Part shown: piece by piece, positions 19,384-29,800 of the stretch
Position numbering within the stretch: the stretch's first letter is position 1
How the letters are laid out: the number at the start of each line of letters is the position of its first letter
From: Verrucomicrobiota bacterium
Lineage (GTDB): Bacteria > Verrucomicrobiota > Verrucomicrobiia > Opitutales > Opitutaceae
Direction: 5' to 3'
Assembly (NCBI GenBank): GCA_023430565.1
Contig: JAEZAD010000062.1
Location: 1-64,000, forward strand
Length of the DNA: 64,000 nucleotides
Position numbers and translations under genes: made by a program
Notes under the pieces: model-generated
Database searches by the model: none
What the model was told of the DNA's origin: nothing
The model's input: the letters and a program-made list of their open reading frames with translations, nothing else

Positions 19384-19412
19384 GGCTTAGGCGGCGTGGT
19401 GGCGTTTGGGCC

Positions 19413-21905
19413 TCATCGTGGGTCGGTCCTGTCTTCGAAGACCGGCGCCTCGTCTGGCAGCGCGCCTTCGGGCGTCGGGATCGTGAAGCTACCGGTCAGG
19501 CGGGTGTCGGTGGAAGACGCGCCCAGCATGACCGTGAAACGGCCCGGTTCGACGGTCCATCGATTGTTGCGGTCGTAAACGGCGAGATCCGTTGGTTGGA
19601 GCGTGAACGTCACCCGCTGCGATTCACCCGGGCGCAAGTGCAGGCGTTGAAAGCCGCGCAGCACTTTCTCGAACGTGATCACGCTGCTGTAGTCGTCGCG
19701 AAGATACAGTTGCACGACTTCGTCGCCTGCGCGCGAGCCCGAGTTGGTGACGGTGCACGCGATCTCGACGGGCGCCTGGGGGCCGGGGTGAGCGGGCGAC
19801 ACCTGCAAATCCTCGTAGCGAAACGTCGTATAACTCAGACCGTGGCCGAAGGGATAAAGCGGACGGGTGACCATGCCGGGATCGCGTCCCTGCGAACCCG
19901 GGTGCGCGGGAAAGTTGAGCGGGATTTGTCCCACGGACCGGGGGAATGTCACCGGCAGACGGCCGGCGGGGTTGTAGTCGCCGAAGAGCACGTCGGCGAG
20001 TGCGGTGCCGCCGTTTTCGCCGGGCATCCAGAGTTCCACGATGGCCGCGACGTGTTGCGCCGCCCAATTGATGCTGAGCGGACGGCCGTTTGAGAGGACG
20101 AGCACGAGGGGTTTGCCCGTGGCGTGCAGCGCGCGGAGAAGATCTTCCTGATGGCCGGGAAGGTCGAGGCTCGTGCGGCCGGCGGACTCGCGGCAGAGCG
20201 CGTCCGTTTCTCCGAGGACGGCGATGATAACATCGACGTCGCGCGCAGCTTCGACCGCGGCATCGATCCCGGCGCGTTCGGAAGCGTCGGGCGGCTCTTT
20301 CCACAGATCGCTTTCGGGAAAGCGCCGGTCAGCGGCTGTGACACCTTGCGCGTAGCGGACTTCGACAGCGGACCCGAGCTTCGCCCGAATGCCGGCGAGC
20401 GGCGTCACCACGGCGAGATCCTGAGGGCCATAACGCGACCACCACGCGCGCGGATCGTCGGCGAGCGGACCGGCGACGAGCACGCGTGTGAGCTCGCGAC
20501 GCAAGGGGAGGGCGCCGTCGTCGTTTTTGAGGAGGACGATCGACTCGTGTGCCGCGCGCAGCGATGCGGCGAGATGTGCGGGCGCGCGCACGACCTGGTC
20601 CACGTCGCCTGGGGTCGCGCGATAGGGTCGGTCGAAGAGGCCGAGCCAGTATTTGACGCGGAGGATTTCGCGCACCCGGGCGTCGATGGTGTTCATCGAC
20701 AGCTGGCCGGTGCGAACGAGTTCACGCAGCGGAAGCACGTAGTCGTCGGGCAGCGTGAAATGCGTGCGGACATTCAGTCCGGCCTCGACGGATTGCCTGA
20801 TCGCGTCGGGGGGCGTGGTGGCGACCCGATGCTTCGTGTGCACCCATTCGACGGCGCCGCTGTCGGAAACGACGTAGCCGCGGAAGCCCCACTCTTGGCG
20901 CAGGATCTCGGTCAGGAATTTCGGGCTGCTTTCGATGGGAATGCCGTCGTAATCGTTGTAGGACGCCATGACTCCGAGGGCGCGAGCGTCGCGGATCGCG
21001 CGGCGAAACGGCTCCAGGAAGACCGTCTGCACCTCGCGCCAACTCGCCTGCGAATCGGTGCGCGCCTCGCCGTCGCGCGCGCCCTTGGGAATGCTGTAGA
21101 CGGCGAAATGTTTGACGGTGGAGACGACGTTCTGCTCCTGAATTCCGCGCACCTGTTGTTCGCCGAGCGTCGCGGTGAGAAAAGGATCCTCGGAGTAGCA
21201 TTCGACGATGCGGCCCCAGCGGGGATCGCGCGGGAGATCGAGAACCGGCGAATAGATGTTGGTGTAGCCCAGCGCGCGGGCTTCGCGTCCGGTGATGCGC
21301 CCGATTTCTCGGACGAGGGGCGCGCTCCAGGTGCTGCCGACACCGATGGCGGCGGGGAAGCTGGTGGCTTTCGTGTGCAGGAGGCCGCGAATCCCCTCGT
21401 TGGTGAAATCGACCGGCACACCGAGGCGCGTCTTTTCGACGAACCAGCGCTGGACCTCGTTGAGCGCCTGGACGTGTTTGGCCCATGGATACGCGTGGAC
21501 GGGCACGGGAAGCGGTTCGGCGTGGCCCTGATTGCCGTTGAGATGTTCGTCGATGTTGCCGATGCCGTCCTTCCACAGCGCGGTGCTCCACGCGTCGGTC
21601 GGCAGTTCGTCCATCAGCACCCGCGGGAAACCATACAGCGTGGCCATCTGCGCGGTTTTCTCCTCGAGCGTCATCCGGGCGAGGAGGTCGTCGATCCGTG
21701 TTTCGACCGTCAGCGCGGGATCCTCGTAGGGATCGAGCCGCGCGTTCTTGTTCAAATCGATCCATCCCTCGCGATAAATCGGGGAGGGCGGGCCGGAACG
21801 GACGAAGATTTCGGACCCGGGCGTGGCGGCATGCAGGGCCTCGGCCGCAAGAAGCAGGGTGAGCAACAGGCGGCGGATACCGGTCGGGTTTGCGGGGAAC
21901 TCCAT
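19413..21905 (-). CDS. Beta-glucosidase/beta-xylosidase-like, glycoside hydrolase family 3
   Basis: An 830-residue secreted GH3 enzyme. The signal peptide is residues 1-27 (RRLLLTLLLAAEALHA), followed by an acidic 'DLNKNARLDPYEDP' stretch that resembles a calcium-binding loop. The N-terminal barrel has 'TVKHFAVY' and the nucleophile aspartate D348 in 'YVVSDSGAVEW'. The alpha/beta second domain and a C-terminal fibronectin-type III-like domain follow ('GDEVVQLYLRDDYSSV'). It releases terminal beta-linked glucose, xylose or related sugars in the periplasm. The ATG at 21905 gives the signal peptide; the in-frame extension to 22058 crosses the conserved 34-bp regulatory box and is rejected. Confidence 0.93.
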   Translation of the reverse strand: MEFPANPTGIRRLLLTLLLAAEALHAATPGSEIFVRSGPPSPIYREGWIDLNKNARLDPYEDPALTVETRIDDLLARMTLEEKTAQMATLYGFPRVLMDELPTDAWSTALWKDGIGNIDEHLNGNQGHAEPLPVPVHAYPWAKHVQALNEVQRWFVEKTRLGVPVDFTNEGIRGLLHTKATSFPAAIGVGSTWSAPLVREIGRITGREARALGYTNIYSPVLDLPRDPRWGRIVECYSEDPFLTATLGEQQVRGIQEQNVVSTVKHFAVYSIPKGARDGEARTDSQASWREVQTVFLEPFRRAIRDARALGVMASYNDYDGIPIESSPKFLTEILRQEWGFRGYVVSDSGAVEWVHTKHRVATTPPDAIRQSVEAGLNVRTHFTLPDDYVLPLRELVRTGQLSMNTIDARVREILRVKYWLGLFDRPYRATPGDVDQVVRAPAHLAASLRAAHESIVLLKNDDGALPLRRELTRVLVAGPLADDPRAWWSRYGPQDLAVVTPLAGIRAKLGSAVEVRYAQGVTAADRRFPESDLWKEPPDASERAGIDAAVEAARDVDVIIAVLGETDALCRESAGRTSLDLPGHQEDLLRALHATGKPLVLVLSNGRPLSINWAAQHVAAIVELWMPGENGGTALADVLFGDYNPAGRLPVTFPRSVGQIPLNFPAHPGSQGRDPGMVTRPLYPFGHGLSYTTFRYEDLQVSPAHPGPQAPVEIACTVTNSGSRAGDEVVQLYLRDDYSSVITFEKVLRGFQRLHLRPGESQRVTFTLQPTDLAVYDRNNRWTVEPGRFTVMLGASSTDTRLTGSFTIPTPEGALPDEAPVFEDRTDPR

Positions 21906-21995
21906 GCGAAGACTCGACCGGCGGGTGCCCGGAAGGACGAAGCCCGGACGCGGCGGGGTGAGGCTCGGGATACTACCATTGCGCCGCCGCGGATT

Positions 21996-22029
21996 CTTGT
22001 TCGATTTTGAGCAACAGTTGTGTTTTTTT
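21996..22029 (-). promoter_or_regulatory. 34-bp regulon box, copy A (upstream of GH3 operon)
   Basis: Read on the minus strand: seven A, then CACAA, three variable bases, TTGC, and at the end AAATCG then AACAAG. It matches copies at 23098, 26583 and 38137. A TAGTAT sequence 20 bases after the box is the best -10 candidate and would place transcription start near 21963, 58 bases before the GH3 ATG. It also lies 10 bases before the AraC-type ATG in the other direction, so it could serve autoregulation. Confidence 0.8.
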
Positions 22030-22039
22030 GGCTCCGCTG

Positions 22040-23002
22040 ATGACCCACCGGACCCCAATCACGGCCCCGATCAACCAGATCGCAGCGCCCCGCATCCAGC
22101 TTACGGTTACAAGCCGCGCCGAGTCGTTCATCTGTCGACGGTGCGTGGATCGTGGATACCTGGCGTCCGAGGAGGCGTTCGACGCGCCCTACCATTTTCA
22201 TCCCGAAATCGAGTTGTTGTTGATGGAGTCGAGCCACGGCACGCGCTACGTCGCGGACTCGATCGAGGCCTACGAACCGGGCGATCTCGTGCTGATCGGA
22301 GCGAACGTGCCGCATGTTTTCGTGCGCAGCGCCGCGACCGGCCCCGCCTCCAGCATCGTCGTGCAGTTCCGGTCTGATTTCATGGGCGAGCGGCTCTTCG
22401 AGAAACCGGAAATGCGCGACGTGCAGCAGCTGCTGGCGAATGCCAATCACGGGCTGCACTTTGCCGCGCCGACCGTGCGGTGGGTCGCGCCGCGGATGCG
22501 CAAGATGATCTCCCTGCAAGGCGCGCGCCGCGTCGCTCTGCTGCTGGATCTGCTCGGGCGCCTCGCGCACGCGCCTTCACGACCGCTCGCCACGAGTGCG
22601 TTTCGCCAGAAGATCCGCCAGGAGGATTTCGCGCGGCTCGACCGGGTGCTGGCGTATGCGGAAGCGCACTACCAGGACGAGGTCGCGATGGAGGACGCGG
22701 CGCGGGTCGCCTCGCTGAGCCCGACGTCGTTCAGCCGCTGGTTCTCGCGTGCGACGGGGAAGCCCTTCGTGCAGTTCCTGACCGACATCCGGATGGCTCA
22801 TGCCTATCACGCCTTGACGGAGACGGGGAAATCCGTGACGGAAATCGCGTTCGAGTGCGGCTTCAATTCCGTGTCGCATTTCATTCATCGCTTCCACGCG
22901 ATCCGCGGTGTCTCGCCGCGGGAATTCCGCCGCCGGCTCGCGAGCCGCTCGAACGACAGCGCCGCCTTGAGCGGCCTGGCGGATACGAATCACGCCGCGT
23001 AA
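22040..23002 (+). CDS. AraC-family transcriptional regulator
   Basis: A 320-residue regulator with a cupin-like sensor domain ('YHFHPEIELLLMESS', 'EAYEPGDLVLIGANVPHVF', about residues 50-105) and a C-terminal AraC DNA-binding domain. The latter has two helix-turn-helix motifs ('EDAARVASLSPTSFSRWF' and 'VTEIAFECGFNSVSHFIHRF'). The ATG at 22040 is preferred over an in-frame TTG at 22007, because the TTG lies inside the 34-bp box. Lying between box copies A and B, and divergent from the GH3 operon, it is the most likely regulator of the local glycan regulon (inference). Confidence 0.92.
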   Translation: MTHRTPITAPINQIAAPRIQLTVTSRAESFICRRCVDRGYLASEEAFDAPYHFHPEIELLLMESSHGTRYVADSIEAYEPGDLVLIGANVPHVFVRSAATGPASSIVVQFRSDFMGERLFEKPEMRDVQQLLANANHGLHFAAPTVRWVAPRMRKMISLQGARRVALLLDLLGRLAHAPSRPLATSAFRQKIRQEDFARLDRVLAYAEAHYQDEVAMEDAARVASLSPTSFSRWFSRATGKPFVQFLTDIRMAHAYHALTETGKSVTEIAFECGFNSVSHFIHRFHAIRGVSPREFRRRLASRSNDSAALSGLADTNHAA

Positions 23003-23097
23003 CGCGCCCGAACCGCCCGCGGTGGCGCGAGCCGGTTGTCATATTTTCGAGTCGTTTTTCCCATGGCATGCGACGGACGGGGGGCGCGTGTGGGGAT

Positions 23098-23131
23098 AAA
23101 AAAACACAATCATTGCCCAAAATCGGACAAG
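23098..23131 (+). promoter_or_regulatory. 34-bp regulon box, copy B (upstream of first TonB receptor)
   Basis: Seven A, CACAA, three variable bases, TTGCCC, then AAAATCG and GACAAG. It lies 199 bases before the receptor ATG. At the -10 position used in the other copies (20 bases after the box) is GTAACG, giving a predicted start near 23164 and a leader of about 167 bases. Confidence 0.8.
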
Positions 23132-23330
23132 ATAAATCCCGACGGCTTGAAGTAACGTGAGGGTGACTCGAGGGGGCCTGTCCCCGTGAGTCTGCCCCCA
23201 ATGCGACCCCCAGAATCAGCGACGCGGCTTGGATCGTTTCCTTGTCGGTGATCGTCCTTCCACGTCTGACCCCGCTGGGAGAAACCCTGGCCTCGCCGCT
23301 CCGCCTAACACCTCAGCATCCAGTCCATAT
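23132..23330 (+). promoter_or_regulatory. Leader region of first TonB receptor, similar to the second receptor's leader
   Basis: Together with the box this fills the 328-base gap after the AraC gene. It holds AAGTAACGTGAGG, a small GGGG/CCCC hairpin, then CCCCCAATGCGACCCCC. The same order of elements occurs before the second receptor, with AAGTTAAGGTGAGG, a GAGCC/GGCTC hairpin, then CCCCAGAATGCAACCCC. No open frame is visible in it. It may be a regulatory mRNA leader or shared promoter ancestry. Confidence 0.5.
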
Positions 23331-26258
23331 ATGAAAGTTGAACCGCTCCCCATCGTCTCGCGCAGCGCCGCCCTGCTTCTGGCGGCCCTGCTTCCCGCCG
23401 CGTTGGCTCAACCCGCGCCGACGCCCAGCCCCAACCTCGCCGACGATGACGAAGTCGTCATGCTCTCGCCGTTCATCGTGTCCACCTCCGAGGCGGAGGA
23501 TGGCTACATGGCCCGTTACACCACTTCGGCGAACCGGACGAAAACGGACCTCAGGGACGTCGGCGCATCGATCGATGTGTTGACGGATTCCTTTCTCAAT
23601 GACGTCGGCGCGCTGAACATGAACGACGCGCTGAGATACGTCGCGAACATGAGTGTCTATGAAGGGGCGGACACCGACCTCACCAACAGTTCGCAGTGGT
23701 TCGACGCTCCCTATAACTCCCGCGGTTTCCGCTCGGCGACGACCCTCGTCGATTTCTTCCCGCAGGCGGTCATCCCGATCGATCGCTACAACACCGAGAG
23801 TCTCACCATGCTCAAGGGCTCCAACGCGATCCTGTTCGGCATCGGCAGCCCCGGTGGGAGCATCAACACGAGCTTCAAGCGACCGCACTTGAACCGAAAC
23901 AACTTCACGATAGCGCATACCACGGACACGAACGACAGCCAGCGTGGCGAATTCGATGTGAACCGCGTGTTGATCCGGAACAAGCTCGCCATCCGCATCG
24001 CCGGCCTCTCGCAGGAGTGGCACACCTTCAAGGAGCCTTCTCTCGATCGCCGACGCGGTCTCTACGGCGCCGTCACTTACCGCCCGTTCGAGAAGACTCT
24101 CATCACTGTCACGCTGGACGACGGGAAACGGAACCGATTCCTGGAGCTCAACAACATCGTGCTCGACTCCTATACGCCCTGGGTCGCCGCAGGCAAACCG
24201 ACCATCAACTGGCAGACTCGCGGCAACCCCGCCAACACCGGCGCGCCCGAAGCCAACGACGCCGTCGGCGTTGCCGGCATCGATCGCCTCACCACCGCTC
24301 CTTTGCTTGTCTACGTCGAGGGGCAGGGGACGATGAACTGGCGCTACATGGGCGAATCGAGAAAGCAGTCCAATGGCGCCGAGCGCATCGCGTTTACGCC
24401 GCAAAACAACATCCTCTATTCGCCGGACGGGAAGGAATGGCGCCTCGATCTCACCACCAACGTGTGGGGCAATATGAATTACCACACGACCGTCCACCGT
24501 TCGAAATCGATTTTCATCAATCAGAACATCCTTGAGGGCCTCGATATCGAACTCGCCGCGAATCAGTTCGACGTCGAATACGATTCCGACGCCGCCGGCT
24601 GGGCGAACCGCCCCGAGATCCAGGCCGATCCGAACGAACTGCTGCCGGACGGCACTCCGAATCCAAACGTCGGCAAGCCCTACATCGAGGCCGATCGCCA
24701 TCGCAACGACACCGAACGCCGCGAGTTCGACAACATGCGCGCCACGGTCGCCTACGACTTCAGCCTCGATGACATCAAGATCTTCCGGAACATCGGCCTC
24801 GGCCGCTACAAGCTCCTCGGCCTCTGGGAAAATCAAGAACTCGATGTCTACGTCGCGACCGGCGAACAGATCAACATGACGCCCCTCCCGGGCTTTTCCG
24901 CCGCGCTCAACAACAGCCAAAACCAGATCCGCCGCCGCTACTATTTCGAGCCGAACGAAACCGTTTACGGCTACGACGGCCCACTCGTCGGCCGCAATAT
25001 CGGCGCCGGCATTACGCCCGGCTGGGGCATCACCGGCACGGTCCGTCGCTCGCGCCAGGAAACCGAAAGCCTTGTCGGCTCGATCCAAGGCCAGTGGTGG
25101 CAGGCCGAGAGCGGCTTCTACCGCATCATCGGTCTCTACGGCGAACGCCACGAAAAGTTCACCCAGCAGGCGAAGACGTTCACCCGTGACGCGAACGGAC
25201 TTTTCCCCGGCGATTTCCGCAATTGGAACGACGCCACGGGCGGCGGCACCTGGAGCCCGTCCTCCACCCGCAAGCCCCAAACCAAAACCTACAGCCTCGT
25301 CGTGCGCCCGCTGGAGAACGTTTCGGTGTTCTATAATTTCTCCGACATCTTCAACACGGCCGACGTCAACTTCCGCGACGTCTACAATCAACCTCTCCGC
25401 CCAGTCTTCGGCGACACCACGGATTACGGCGTAAGGGTCGACCTCTTCAACCAGCGCATGTCGGTAAGCCTCGCGAAATTTGAAACGCGGCAGGTCGACC
25501 AGAATTCCCAGGTCAACGGCAACATCTGGACGTGGTCGAACGAGATCTGGACCGCGCTCGACATGCTCGATCGCTTTCGCGACACGACCTTCCGCACGTA
25601 TCGCGACGACGTGACCGATGGCTACGAGCTCACGCTCACCGGCCGCATCACCGACAATTGGGATGTTCGCATCAGCGCGGGAAAGCGTAACACGATCATC
25701 GGATCGTTTTACGAGGACGTGCAATCGTGGGTCGACGAGAACTGGGCCCTTTGGCAGCAGAACGCGGCGGTCGAGACCGGCAACACGTCCCGTCCGACGG
25801 TGGGCGTGGCCGCCTCCGAGATCGCCCGCGTGCTTTCCGACCTCCGCGCCCAGGTCGGTCTTCGCCAGACCGGCCAGCGCGAATACAATATTCGTTTCAA
25901 TAGCTCCTACCGTTTCCTCGACGGATTCCTGAAGGGCTTCACCGCCGGCGGCGGCTTCGTCTGGGACTCCGAGAACATCCTCGGTTTCGAACGTCTGCCG
26001 AATGGTGTGCTCAACACCCAGAAGCCCTACGTGGGGCAGGAGATGTTCAGCGTCGACGCTAACTTCGGCTATACCCGGAAGCTATTCAACGACAGGGTCA
26101 CCTGGGATATCCGCCTCAACATCTACAATCTGCTCGACGAGGGTGGGCCGCTGCACCGCTATGCGATCGACTCCGGCATCGACAACAATCGTCTCGTCAC
26201 CGAGCGTTACATGATCGCGCCGCGGACGTTCCAGCTCCGAAACACGTTCAGCTTCTAA
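23331..26258 (+). CDS. TonB-dependent receptor (SusC-like) 1
   Basis: A 975-residue outer-membrane receptor for active uptake of large glycan fragments. It has a signal peptide (about 1-26) and a TonB-box-like 'EVVMLSPFIVS' near residues 41-51. The plug domain carries 'SFLNDVGALNMNDALRYV' and 'RYNTESLTMLKGSNAILFG'. A 22-strand-type barrel ends in a C-terminal phenylalanine (FQLRNTFSF). The N-terminal pattern is typical of Opitutaceae receptors. No SusD-like lipoprotein is adjacent. The start at 23331 gives the signal peptide; an open extension back to 23229 is within the leader. It has its own box upstream and a terminator downstream, so it is probably monocistronic. Confidence 0.93.
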   Translation: MKVEPLPIVSRSAALLLAALLPAALAQPAPTPSPNLADDDEVVMLSPFIVSTSEAEDGYMARYTTSANRTKTDLRDVGASIDVLTDSFLNDVGALNMNDALRYVANMSVYEGADTDLTNSSQWFDAPYNSRGFRSATTLVDFFPQAVIPIDRYNTESLTMLKGSNAILFGIGSPGGSINTSFKRPHLNRNNFTIAHTTDTNDSQRGEFDVNRVLIRNKLAIRIAGLSQEWHTFKEPSLDRRRGLYGAVTYRPFEKTLITVTLDDGKRNRFLELNNIVLDSYTPWVAAGKPTINWQTRGNPANTGAPEANDAVGVAGIDRLTTAPLLVYVEGQGTMNWRYMGESRKQSNGAERIAFTPQNNILYSPDGKEWRLDLTTNVWGNMNYHTTVHRSKSIFINQNILEGLDIELAANQFDVEYDSDAAGWANRPEIQADPNELLPDGTPNPNVGKPYIEADRHRNDTERREFDNMRATVAYDFSLDDIKIFRNIGLGRYKLLGLWENQELDVYVATGEQINMTPLPGFSAALNNSQNQIRRRYYFEPNETVYGYDGPLVGRNIGAGITPGWGITGTVRRSRQETESLVGSIQGQWWQAESGFYRIIGLYGERHEKFTQQAKTFTRDANGLFPGDFRNWNDATGGGTWSPSSTRKPQTKTYSLVVRPLENVSVFYNFSDIFNTADVNFRDVYNQPLRPVFGDTTDYGVRVDLFNQRMSVSLAKFETRQVDQNSQVNGNIWTWSNEIWTALDMLDRFRDTTFRTYRDDVTDGYELTLTGRITDNWDVRISAGKRNTIIGSFYEDVQSWVDENWALWQQNAAVETGNTSRPTVGVAASEIARVLSDLRAQVGLRQTGQREYNIRFNSSYRFLDGFLKGFTAGGGFVWDSENILGFERLPNGVLNTQKPYVGQEMFSVDANFGYTRKLFNDRVTWDIRLNIYNLLDEGGPLHRYAIDSGIDNNRLVTERYMIAPRTFQLRNTFSF

Positions 26259-26281
26259 ACCGGTAGATCAGGGCTGTTCAC

Positions 26282-26313
26282 GATCCGGCGTCCCCACGCC
26301 GGATCTTTTTTTT
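26282..26313 (+). terminator. Rho-independent terminator after TonB receptor 1
   Basis: A perfect 10-bp stem GATCCGGCGT / ACGCCGGATC with a CCCC loop is followed by eight T. It lies 23 bases after the receptor stop codon. Confidence 0.95.
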
Positions 26314-26582
26314 GGGCGTGATACGCGAATATGCGCGACGCGGATCGGCCCGGGTTTCCTGCTCACCGTGGCGCTTTCCGGCGGCGCCTTGTATTCATAC
26401 AAAACTACAGCTCGCCTGCAGGCGGTCGCGGCCAACGGTGGGATTCAGGATGAAGCGGCAGCGCCAACCCGCAGGTTTATCACCCACCGCTGGATCCTCT
26501 GGCGTTAACAGCTAATCCGCTATCAGCGGAACACGCTGGAATCCTAATCACGTCAGGTCGGAACGGACGGGCAGGGTGAGAT
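26314..26582 (+). other. Non-coding spacer between terminator and second receptor promoter
   Basis: This is part of the 567-base gap between the two receptors. I see no convincing gene. One frame from about 26330 to 26508 reads as a hydrophobic stretch (GFLLTVALSGGALYSY) followed by a polar tail and a stop, but without a plausible start or ribosome-binding site. It could be a degraded remnant or chance. Confidence 0.4.
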
Positions 26583-26616
26583 AAAAAAACACAAGTGTTG
26601 CCCAAAATCGAACAAG
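26583..26616 (+). promoter_or_regulatory. 34-bp regulon box, copy C (upstream of second TonB receptor)
   Basis: Seven A, CACAAGTG, TTGCCC, then AAAATCG and AACAAG. It differs from copy B only in the three variable bases and one other position. It lies 209 bases before the receptor ATG. TTAAGG is at the expected -10 position, giving a predicted start near 26649. Confidence 0.82.
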
Positions 26617-26825
26617 AAAAACCTGGCGCTCCTAAGTTAAGGTGAGGCCGTGAAACGCAAAGCGGAGCCCCGTTGCGGCTCACTACCCCAGAATGCAACC
26701 CCGGACGAGTCACGATGGGTCGGCCCAGCAGCGTGGCGCCTGCTCGGCCCATTCGATTCGGCTCGATCGTGATCAGCGACCGGGTGCGCACAGCCAAGTC
26801 GTCAGAACCTTAACACCACGAAGTC
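26617..26825 (+). promoter_or_regulatory. Leader region of second TonB receptor
   Basis: It holds AAGTTAAGGTGAGG, a GAGCC/GGCTC hairpin and CCCCAGAATGCAACCCC, in the same order and nearly the same spacing as before the first receptor. No open frame is visible. The ATG at 26826 sits in an ATATATGA context, as does the first receptor's start. Confidence 0.5.
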
Positions 26826-29800
26826 ATGATATATGAATTGAGAACCAAGCTAGTTTCCAGCGTTTGCCTTGCCGCCGTCGCGTGCGGCTCATCTCTCTTC
26901 GGGCAAGCCGCGGCGGAATCCTCCGCGGCGAGCGCGACGGACGACGAAATCGTCATGCTGTCGCCCTTCGTCGTCTCCAGTCAGACCGAGCGCGGCTACC
27001 AAGCCACCGAGACTCTCGCCGGGATGCGCATCAAGACGAATCTGAAGGACACGGCCGCCGCGATCGATGTGCTTACGGACTCGTTCCTGAACGACGTCGG
27101 CGCGACGGACATGGTCGATGCGCTGAAGTATGTGGCGAACATGGAGTATGCGTCCTACCAGGGCTCCGACCAAAGCAACGCCTCGCAGTGGTTCTCCACG
27201 CCGTATCTTTCGCGCGGCATCTCCGGCAGCACCATCTTGCTCGACTTTTTCCCGACCGGCTCCGTGCCGATCGATCGCTACAATACCGAGAATCTCACGC
27301 TGATGCGCGGGGCGAACGCCATCCTCTTCGGCATCGGCAATCCCTCCGGCATCGTCGGCGCGAGCACGAAGCGCGCCTCGCTCAGCCGGAATATTCACAC
27401 GCTTCGCTTCCTCACCGACACCCACGAGTCGATGCGCACCGAGTTCGACGTCAGCCGTGTGCTGATCCAAAACAAACTTGCCGTCCGCGTTGCTGGCGTC
27501 TTCTCCGACAAGCACACCGATCAGGAGCCTTCCCTGGATCGGCGCAACGCCCTCTACGGCACGGTGAGCTACAAGCCATGGTCGAAGACCACGATCACCG
27601 CGAACTTCGAGGACGGCATCCGCAACCGCATCCACGTGCAGAATCATATCCCGATCGACGCCTATACGCCGTGGGTGCTGGCGGGCAAGCCGATGGTGAC
27701 GACCCGCGCCGGCACGAATGCGACCAACCACACGACGCTCTACCCCTATTTCCCTAACGAGGGGCCGAGGTATAGCACCGCAGTCGGCAGCGGTCTGCAG
27801 ACCACGAGCGGCGGCTCCTATCTCGTCAAGATCGAGAACGATCCCAACCTCCCGATCATGGACTGGCGCGGCATGGCGCGCGGCTCGCAGTGGAGCAATA
27901 TGTATAGCGGCACTGCGACCTATACGCCGGGCTCGATGTTGGACAGCGACCGCAACCTCCTGGACAATGTCAGCTTTTATCCCTCCACGGCCATCGTGCC
28001 GCTCAATCTGAACGTCTTCGGCGACAGCAACCGCAACGACCAGAAATACGACCGTGCGACGGTGGTCCTCGAACAGCAGTTGCTGCCCGACCTGGATCTC
28101 GAACTCGCGTGGAATCAGTTCACCTCGGACTACCTGTTCAAGATCCACGCGTATTCGAACAACGCCAAGATCTTCGTCGATCCCAACGTCTACCTGCCGG
28201 ATGGCCGACCCAATCCCTACGCCGGTATGCCCTTTATCGATACGGGCAATAGCGGCAACGGCATGCGCAACACCGGCTCCCTGGAGAAATATATCACCAA
28301 GCGCGCGACGCTGTCGTATCAGCTCGACCTGGACGACAAAAAGATCTTCCGCAACTTCGGGCTGGGAAACTACCGCTTCGGCGGCCTCGCGCAGGACGCC
28401 AACTACACGCAGAAGCTGCTGGCCACGCGCATCACCAACGTCACGCCGATTCACGGCAATCCTGCGGCCAACCCGCTCAACCAGAATGCGAATCGCGTGA
28501 GCCATCGCTACTACCTCACACCGGGTGCCGGTAACACGTTCGAGCTCTTGTCGCCGCCGACGCAGTCGCAGTCCACGGTCGCGGGCCTGCCGGTCAACCT
28601 TCTGAACCAGCCCAATTCCGCCAATCCCACCGGCGCAATCAAGCTCGAGGAGCGCATGTCCGACGAGTCGCCGCGTAACAATCGCCAGGATACCGAGAGT
28701 TTCGTCGCCGCCCTTCAGGGCTCCTGGTGGGAATCGAGCGACGGCAGCTATCATCACGTCACCGGGATGTATGGATGGCGTGAGGACACCCAGCGCAATC
28801 ATTCGCAGAGCTTCGCTCGCAATGCCCAGGGCGAATACACGGTCCCCGTCACCCCGCACCGCGCCTATCATCTCATTGAGGAAAACGGCACCTGGGGCAC
28901 TCCCACTGAAGTCACTGCCCAGACGAAGAGCTACAACGTCATGCTCCGACCGATCCGGCAGGTTCGGCTCTTCTACAATTACTCGGACATCTTCCGCGCC
29001 GCCGCCGCCAACTTCTTTGACGTCTGGGGCACTCCGCTCCGCCCGGCTTATGGCGAAACCGAGGACTACGGCATAAAAGTAGACCTGTTCAACGAGCGCG
29101 TCTTCGTCTCCGCGACGAAATACGAAACCGCTCAACGCGACTCGAGCGTCGACAACACCGGCGGAATGCGCGAGCCCATCAACCAGCTCCTCGCCGGCAT
29201 CGTCCGCAACGCCGGTTTGCCGGCGGAAGAGCAGGTCGGACCGGTCGCGTCGACCGCGGAGCTTCAACAGGTGGCCACGCTTCAGGAAAACCTCGAACGC
29301 CCGTTCGCCTACCGCGACGATACCACCGAAGGTTACGAATTCGCGGTCACCGCGAGCGTCACGCCAAGCTGGAACGTCCGATTCACGTATGGCATTCAAG
29401 AGACCATCGTCTCGTCAGCTGGCGACGAGTGGGTGCCGTTTCACGAGGAATATCTGCCGTTCTGGCAAAAATTCGCGGCCAACGGCCTCGTCACCCAGAC
29501 GGATGCGAGCTACAACACCGTCGGCCATGCCATCGCCCGCGCCCAACAGCGCCTGATCGATTATCGCTCGGTCATCGGTCAGCAACCGGCCAGCCAGCGG
29601 ACTCGCAACTCGACCCTCGCGACGTCCTACCGATTCAATTCGGGCTGGTTGAAAAATTTCCGGGTGGGCGGCGGTTATCGCTGGTCGTCCGAAAACGTCC
29701 TCGGTTACGCCCGCGACGCCAACGGCAACCTCGACCGCGAACGCCCCTTCCGCGGGAAGGCGCAGTTGGCGACCGACCTGAGCTTCGGCTACAGCCGCAA

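Noticed and set aside
22007..22039. TTG start that would extend the AraC-type regulator by 11 residues
   Set aside because: It lies inside box copy A and gives a non-conserved N-terminus; the ATG at 22040 is better.
26330..26508. Possible remnant gene with a hydrophobic stretch between the two receptors
   Set aside because: No plausible start codon, ribosome-binding site or family resemblance; too short to separate from chance.
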